Source: a virus. From it: a DNA stretch of 26,831 bases. A program made the translations under genes and the position numbers. Each line of letters begins with the position of its first letter. The stretch's first letter is position 1. The notes under the pieces are model-generated. The model saw only the letters and a program-made list of their open reading frames with translations, did no database searches and was not told the origin of the DNA. The stretch is from the IMG/VR virus record IMGVR_UViG_3300014820_000010, positions 1-26,831 of that record. One strand, written 5' to 3'. Shown piece after piece: positions 22,877 through 26,831 of this stretch.

Positions 22877-23890
22877 ATGATAAAATTTGAATTAGAATCA
22901 GAAAAAGTGATGGTAGAATTTATACAAGACCGTTTCAACATAGAGGAAAACATTAGCTTAGTAGTTTCCAAATTAATTATGAGAGAACTCCTAGACTCAA
23001 GAACATTTGAATGTAAATCACTTATAAAAGAAATTAATGACGAAGATTATATATATCTTATTTCAAAAGATACTACATCTGAAGGAATATTCTTGTGCAT
23101 CGAGCCAATAACTTTCGATTCAGGTGAGGGCTATATGGACATGGATGTCGAAGCGTCTTTTATTATTATTCAAGAAGGATTATTAGATGATGATGATATA
23201 GATTGTTGTGTGAGCTTCACAGAGGAATGTATAATTGTTGATTATAAAGATGATTGTGAAGAGGAATTAGAATCTGATGAAGAATCTTGTTTACATGATT
23301 GCAGATTTTGTAATGAATGTGACGATGACGAGGAAGAATCTGACGAAGATACAAATCTAGAATTAGTTCAAGCCGTGTTTAATAAATTTGGAACATCATT
23401 TAACGTAGTTGGTACTGCTTTATCGTCTTTAAAAATGAGATTAGATAATAAACAGGCTAGTGAAGAGTTAGATGCTCTCCTTGAAAAGTTAGTGATTAGA
23501 GAAACTGGTGGAGTTGAAATAGAATCAGAAGACTTTGAAGATGTTATTACTGCCAAATTAGAATTTATAGAAGATATTTTAGAAAATTATGGTGAAATTA
23601 GTTTAATTACTGATTTTGAAACTGCAAAAGCAATAGTAGCAGAATATTCTATATTTGATTTTGAGGATGATTTTTCTATAACTCTACATAGTGATTTAGA
23701 AGGATACTTGGTAGAAATAACTGAAGCAGAAATATTTGTAATTGAGCCTATCATAAGAGAAGGTGGATATTTTACTATTGAAACTGAATGTCTTTATATT
23801 GACGATGACATAGACGAATATTTAGATATAGAATTCTTTGAACACTTAAATGTAGAAGAAATTAGAGGAGTACTAACTGAAGAAGAATAA
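22877..23890 (+). CDS. Hypothetical acidic protein with Cys cluster (337 aa)
   Basis: Strongly acidic throughout; residues 101-160 contain runs of Asp/Glu around a cysteine cluster (Cys138, 142, 145, 148) that could bind a metal. The flanking halves (EKVMVEFIQDRFNIEENISL; TAKLEFIEDILENYGEISLI) look like repeated alpha/beta units, with ..CIEPITFDSGEGYMDMDVE and ..VIEPIIREGGYFTIETECL resembling each other, so an internal duplication is likely. Such acidity can mean DNA mimicry or protein-protein binding; unknown. Confidence 0.65.
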   Translation: MIKFELESEKVMVEFIQDRFNIEENISLVVSKLIMRELLDSRTFECKSLIKEINDEDYIYLISKDTTSEGIFLCIEPITFDSGEGYMDMDVEASFIIIQEGLLDDDDIDCCVSFTEECIIVDYKDDCEEELESDEESCLHDCRFCNECDDDEEESDEDTNLELVQAVFNKFGTSFNVVGTALSSLKMRLDNKQASEELDALLEKLVIRETGGVEIESEDFEDVITAKLEFIEDILENYGEISLITDFETAKAIVAEYSIFDFEDDFSITLHSDLEGYLVEITEAEIFVIEPIIREGGYFTIETECLYIDDDIDEYLDIEFFEHLNVEEIRGVLTEEE

Positions 23891-23900
23891 GATAAAATAA

Positions 23901-23953
23901 TTATATTTTGATAAAGGATATTAAGATTTTAGTATCCTTTAATGAAAATATAA
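23901..23953 (+). repeat. Long conserved-arm hairpin, copy A
   Basis: Outer arms TTATATTTT (23901-23909) and AAAATATAA (23945-23953) pair perfectly; inside, AAAGGATA (23913-23920)/TATCCTTT (23933-23940) form a second stem with a 12-base loop. Left internal loop GAT, right AATG. Copies B and C keep the outer arms and GAT but have unrelated inner stems. Confidence 0.65.
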
Positions 23954-24018
23954 GTAACAAAATAATTCAACTAACATATAATAATATAAAATCAATCTAA
24001 ATCAAAGGAGTGTTAACA

Positions 24019-24192
24019 ATGGTAACAAAGAAGATATTTAAAAAAGATATAGCAATTGAATTAATAACTAAAGGTAACACAATGTTATATACCGAACCGA
24101 ATTTGAAGAAAAGTTGGCTTTTAGTATTTAACTTCTTAGAAACCGAGAAGTTATTAACGGACTTTACTGAGATTAATAATAGAAATAAATAA
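24019..24192 (+). CDS. Small protein, DUF5659-like (57 aa)
   Basis: MVTKKIFKKDIAIELITKGN followed by YTEPNLKKSWLLVFNFLET fits the small DUF5659-type pattern, like the gene at 14673. ATG 24019 is chosen over the in-frame GTG at 24010 because AAAGGAG (24004-24010) lies eight bases upstream. A box (23980-23992) precedes it and another (24188-24200) overlaps its stop. Confidence 0.65.
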   Translation: MVTKKIFKKDIAIELITKGNTMLYTEPNLKKSWLLVFNFLETEKLLTDFTEINNRNK

Positions 24193-24247
24193 TATAAAAT
24201 AACTTTTAAATCAAATAAATCAAAGTCATATCAAAGGAGTGTGTTTT

Positions 24248-25741
24248 ATGAGTAAGAAAATTAAATATGAAAAAATTAAAAATTATATAGAGGGTACTGA
24301 AGGTAATGGATGTAAAATAGTTACTACGAATAAAGAATTTGAGGAAGAAATAATATCTCAAAATAAAAATAATACAACTGTAAAAATTAAGATTATATGT
24401 GGGATATGTAAAAAAGAATATGAAACAAATTATGAGAATTTTAAAAGGAAAAATAAAAGACAATGCAATGAATGTGGTAAGAAGATATCCATAGAAAATA
24501 AAAAGATTAGTTATGAACATGTACAAGAATTTATTAAAAATAATAATTGTGAGTTATTAACAGAAAAAGAAGATTATATAGATACAAGACATAATATCAA
24601 TATAAAATGTTCTTGTGGGGAAAGTTTTATAGCTACATTTGACAATTTTCATTATAAAAACAAAAGGCAATGCAACAAATGCGGTAGGAAATTAATAATT
24701 AAAAAAAGAGAAATGAGAGAAGATTACAGTAAGAAAACTAAAACTACTGAAATCTTTAAACAAGAAGTTTTAGATAAAGTAGGTAATGAATATACTGTTT
24801 TAGGTAAATATATAAATAATCATACTAAAATATTGATAAAGCATAACTGTAACGACTGTAATAACTACGAATTTTCAAAATCCCCTTCTAACTTTTTACG
24901 AGGAGAAATATGTCCAATATGTTCTGAAAAGAAACGTGCTACTGATAGGACGAAAACAAATGAAGAATTTATAAAAGAAGTTTATAAATTAGTTGGGGAT
25001 GAGTATACAGTATTAGGTGAATACACTAAATCTGATATAAAGATAAAATTTAGACATAATAATATAAAATGCAATAACAATGAATTTGAGATGAAACCTG
25101 CTAATTTTTTGCAAGGCAACAGGTGTCCTGAGTGTAATAGATTGCAACAAATAATACGGTTGGAAATTTTAAGACCATTATGTTTAGCAAAATCATGGGA
25201 AAGTACTAGATTATCTCAAAGCTTTGTTTTTAATAAATTTAAAGAGGCAGGATACTATGTTTTAGAATGTCAAACATATAAAAATTCTTCAACAAAAATA
25301 AAATATATTTGTCCAAAACACAAAGATATAATACAGGAAATGAGTTATGATAATTTTAGAAATGGGTGCAGATGTAGATATTGCAATCAAAGCAAAGGTG
25401 AAAGAAATATAAGAGAATATTTAACACATAAAGAAATATGTTTTGAAAATCAATATTCATATGAAAATTTGAGAGGAGTTAATAACGGACTACTAAGATT
25501 TGATTTCGTTATATTTAAAAATAAAGAAAAATCAGAAATAGAATTTCTTTTGGAATATGATGGCTCACAACACTTTTATGCATCTGATTTCTTTGGTGGA
25601 GAAGAAAATCTGAACATTACCCAATTTCATGATGAATTGAAAAATAAATATTGTTTTGAAAATAATATATTATTGCACAGAATACATTATAAAAATTTTA
25701 AGAATTTAGAAAATATTTTAGATGATATGTTTATAAGTTAG
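24248..25741 (+). CDS. Repeat zinc-finger/Vsr-like nuclease (second homing-type enzyme)
   Basis: 497 aa from ATG 24248 (AAGGAG eight bases upstream). At least four zinc modules of about 60-75 residues; two are obvious repeats, VGNEYTVLGKY...FLRGEICPIC and VGDEYTVLGEY...FLQGNRCPEC. Two shorter ones near the start both end KRQCN(E/K)CG. The C-terminal nuclease domain begins GERNIREYL (about 384), with LRFDFVIF (416-423), LEYDGSQHFY (435-444) and LKNKYCFENNILLHRIHY, the pattern of Vsr-like phage endonucleases. Distant from the 14899 protein, so an independent arrival is likely. Confidence 0.75.
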   Translation: MSKKIKYEKIKNYIEGTEGNGCKIVTTNKEFEEEIISQNKNNTTVKIKIICGICKKEYETNYENFKRKNKRQCNECGKKISIENKKISYEHVQEFIKNNNCELLTEKEDYIDTRHNINIKCSCGESFIATFDNFHYKNKRQCNKCGRKLIIKKREMREDYSKKTKTTEIFKQEVLDKVGNEYTVLGKYINNHTKILIKHNCNDCNNYEFSKSPSNFLRGEICPICSEKKRATDRTKTNEEFIKEVYKLVGDEYTVLGEYTKSDIKIKFRHNNIKCNNNEFEMKPANFLQGNRCPECNRLQQIIRLEILRPLCLAKSWESTRLSQSFVFNKFKEAGYYVLECQTYKNSSTKIKYICPKHKDIIQEMSYDNFRNGCRCRYCNQSKGERNIREYLTHKEICFENQYSYENLRGVNNGLLRFDFVIFKNKEKSEIEFLLEYDGSQHFYASDFFGGEENLNITQFHDELKNKYCFENNILLHRIHYKNFKNLENILDDMFIS

Positions 25742-25751
25742 AATAATATAA

Positions 25752-25802
25752 TTATATTTTGATAATGCTTATCTGAAAGGGTAAGCACTCGTGAGAATAT
25801 AA
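25752..25802 (+). repeat. Long conserved-arm hairpin, copy B
   Basis: Outer arms TTATATTTT (25752-25760)/AGAATATAA (25794-25802, one G-U); inner stem TGCTTATC (25766-25773)/GGTAAGCA (25780-25787) with loop TGAAAG. TGAGAA in the right arm can alternatively pair with TTCTCA at 25820-25825, so two exclusive folds are possible. A short GCG/CGC hairpin (25837-25848) then precedes GGAG, as in the 12809 leader. Confidence 0.65.
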
Positions 25803-25863
25803 ATTAAACAAGGTTAACTTTCTCAAATTATAAGTGGCGACTGTACGCAGAGGAGTATATAAT

Positions 25864-26373
25864 ATGGAAGATAAATTAAATTTTAATGAGGGTGTTGTAG
25901 AAACATTAAAGAATGAGGAAAAATTATTAAAAGAGAAAATGAAAATAGAATTGAATAAAGGAAATTATCAAATGTATAAACAACTTATTAATGCTTATAG
26001 CGAGATAGTTACACTTATTAAAAAATATGATTTTCAATTAATGGATAGTAAATATGGTAAAAAATTAGATAATGGAACTTTTATTGATTGTGTATGTATA
26101 TGGGAACAAAATGATGACATAGTATGTAAAAATATTAAGGAATTTGGAAGAATTGATTTAGAGAATATTATATTTAATAAAGGCGATAAGATATTATTTG
26201 ATGGTATAAAATATATGTCAATTTGTATAGATAATGAATCTGCTGTATTTGCAGAGATAACAAGTGAAGGAATTAACTATCGTAAAGAAGGATTAGATTA
26301 TAATAAAATAATAGTATTTCCCAATAAATTAAATGACCATTTTGATGGGATAATGTATGAAAAAATAAATTAA
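25864..26373 (+). CDS. Hypothetical protein (169 aa)
   Basis: Unrecognised. A helical N-terminal half (VVETLKNEEKLLKEKMKIEL) looks like a coiled coil; the C-terminal half is beta-rich (IIFNKGDKILFDGIKYMSICID). ATG 25864 is chosen because GGAG (25852-25855) is eight bases before it; the open frame extends upstream to a GTG at 25834 that lacks a site. It has a 120-base structured leader (copy B). Confidence 0.7.
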   Translation: MEDKLNFNEGVVETLKNEEKLLKEKMKIELNKGNYQMYKQLINAYSEIVTLIKKYDFQLMDSKYGKKLDNGTFIDCVCIWEQNDDIVCKNIKEFGRIDLENIIFNKGDKILFDGIKYMSICIDNESAVFAEITSEGINYRKEGLDYNKIIVFPNKLNDHFDGIMYEKIN

Positions 26374-26388
26374 TAAAATAATACATAA

Positions 26389-26444
26389 TTATATTTTGAT
26401 AAAAGACATTATTTTTATAATAGTGTCTTTATTTGAGAATATAA
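26389..26444 (+). repeat. Long conserved-arm hairpin, copy C
   Basis: Outer arms TTATATTTT (26389-26397)/AGAATATAA (26436-26444, one G-U); inner stem AAAGACA (26402-26408)/TGTCTTT (26424-26430). Inside that is a further possible ATTAT/ATAAT pair. Flanks GAT and TTTG(AG) match copy B. It precedes the small GIY-YIG gene. Confidence 0.65.
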
Positions 26445-26474
26445 ATTGTTATAAAATAAAATTAGAGGTGAAGT

Positions 26475-26771
26475 ATGTCGAATTCAGAGGGATATGTTTA
26501 TTTTATAACTACTTCAGCTCATAAAGCAATTAAAATAGGCTTTAGTAAAAATGTTGAAAGAAGAATGAAACAATTACAGACATCTTCAAGTGAAGAATTA
26601 GAAATTTTATATGTTGTAGAGGGCAATATGGATTTAGAACATAATTATCATTATTATTTTAAAGACTATAATATAAAGAATGAGTGGTTTCAGTATTCGT
26701 TTGTGATGAGTTTTATAAAACATGATAAATTAGAGAAACACATTCAAAGAGAAATGGGATACATAAAGTAA
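26475..26771 (+). CDS. Small GIY-YIG protein (T5orf172/MUG113-like)
   Basis: 98 aa: EGYVYFITTSAHKAIKIGFS (5-24) carries the two hallmark strands, followed by NVERRMKQLQTSS with the catalytic Arg region and LEHNYHYYFKDYNIKNEWFQYS at the end, as in the T5orf172-type GIY-YIG family. A minimal nuclease domain with no DNA-binding extension. AGAGGTG precedes ATG 26475. A GTAATATAAAT box variant overlaps its stop. Confidence 0.8.
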   Translation: MSNSEGYVYFITTSAHKAIKIGFSKNVERRMKQLQTSSSEELEILYVVEGNMDLEHNYHYYFKDYNIKNEWFQYSFVMSFIKHDKLEKHIQREMGYIK

Positions 26772-26799
26772 TATAAATAACAAAGGAGGCATTATTAAT

Positions 26800-26831
26800 A
26801 TGATTAGTAAAGTGAACCTTAGAACTGCTGG
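26800..26831 (+). CDS. Start of next gene (cut by window edge)
   Basis: AAGGAGG (26783-26789) ten bases before ATG 26800, encoding MISKVNLRTAG and running off the window. Too short to identify. Confidence 0.6.
   Translation, partial: MISKVNLRTA

Noticed and set aside
25058-25070. AATAATATAAAAT as a regulatory box inside the Vsr-like gene
   Set aside because: It is coding (HNNIKCN) within a zinc module and has no gene start behind it; likewise the copy at 6621. Treated as background.

Overview
The window is very AT-rich and uses AGA/ATA-heavy codons, strong AGGAG ribosome-binding sites and sigma-A-type promoters. This points to a low-GC Firmicute, most likely Clostridium. Every convincing gene is on the + strand. 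A plasmid-type Rep gene with iterons is combined with phage-style small genes, free-standing homing endonucleases, an HU protein, a ClpP-like protease and a tRNA. That suggests a large extrachromosomal element such as a phage-plasmid. No capsid, tail or terminase gene is seen, and the host genus is an inference.

Layout. 1-2020 is a replication region: a 31-bp hairpin array, 22-bp-spaced iterons, DnaA-box-like sites, a RPA-type initiator gene and a downstream inverted iteron pair. 2294-4189 has a small Zn-binding protein, then an IscB (RuvC/HNH, RNA-guided nuclease) element inserted just after the start of a short ORF. From 4228 a good sigma-A promoter leads into a block holding three small genes, a CoiA-like nuclease, a 949-aa single-subunit RNA polymerase of the QDE-1/YonO superfamily and a translationally coupled zinc-ribbon protein. 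11533-12808 has no gene but holds about 840 nt of densely folded sequence directly ahead of a tRNA-Thr(UGU), a good candidate for a giant ornate phage RNA of the GOLLD/ROOL type. 12809-26831 is a run of mostly unknown genes. It includes an HU homologue, a beta-CASP metallo-beta-lactamase RNase with a broken active-site motif, a metallophosphoesterase, a ClpP-like protein, two zinc-finger/Vsr-like nucleases and two GIY-YIG proteins.

A recurring theme is RNA-level organisation. The word AATAATATAAAAT (or its 11-base core) follows the stop codon of most genes, only on the coding strand. Three consecutive genes (12809, 13310, 14367) share a leader made of a conserved hairpin with covarying stem plus a second hairpin next to the Shine-Dalgarno. 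Three later gaps (23900, 25752, 26389) share another long hairpin with conserved outer arms and a variable inner stem. Together with the element's own RNA polymerase, a CPSF/RNase J-like nuclease and a giant RNA candidate, this suggests a self-contained transcription and RNA-processing programme. That last link is inference; the motifs, hairpins and protein families are read from the sequence.
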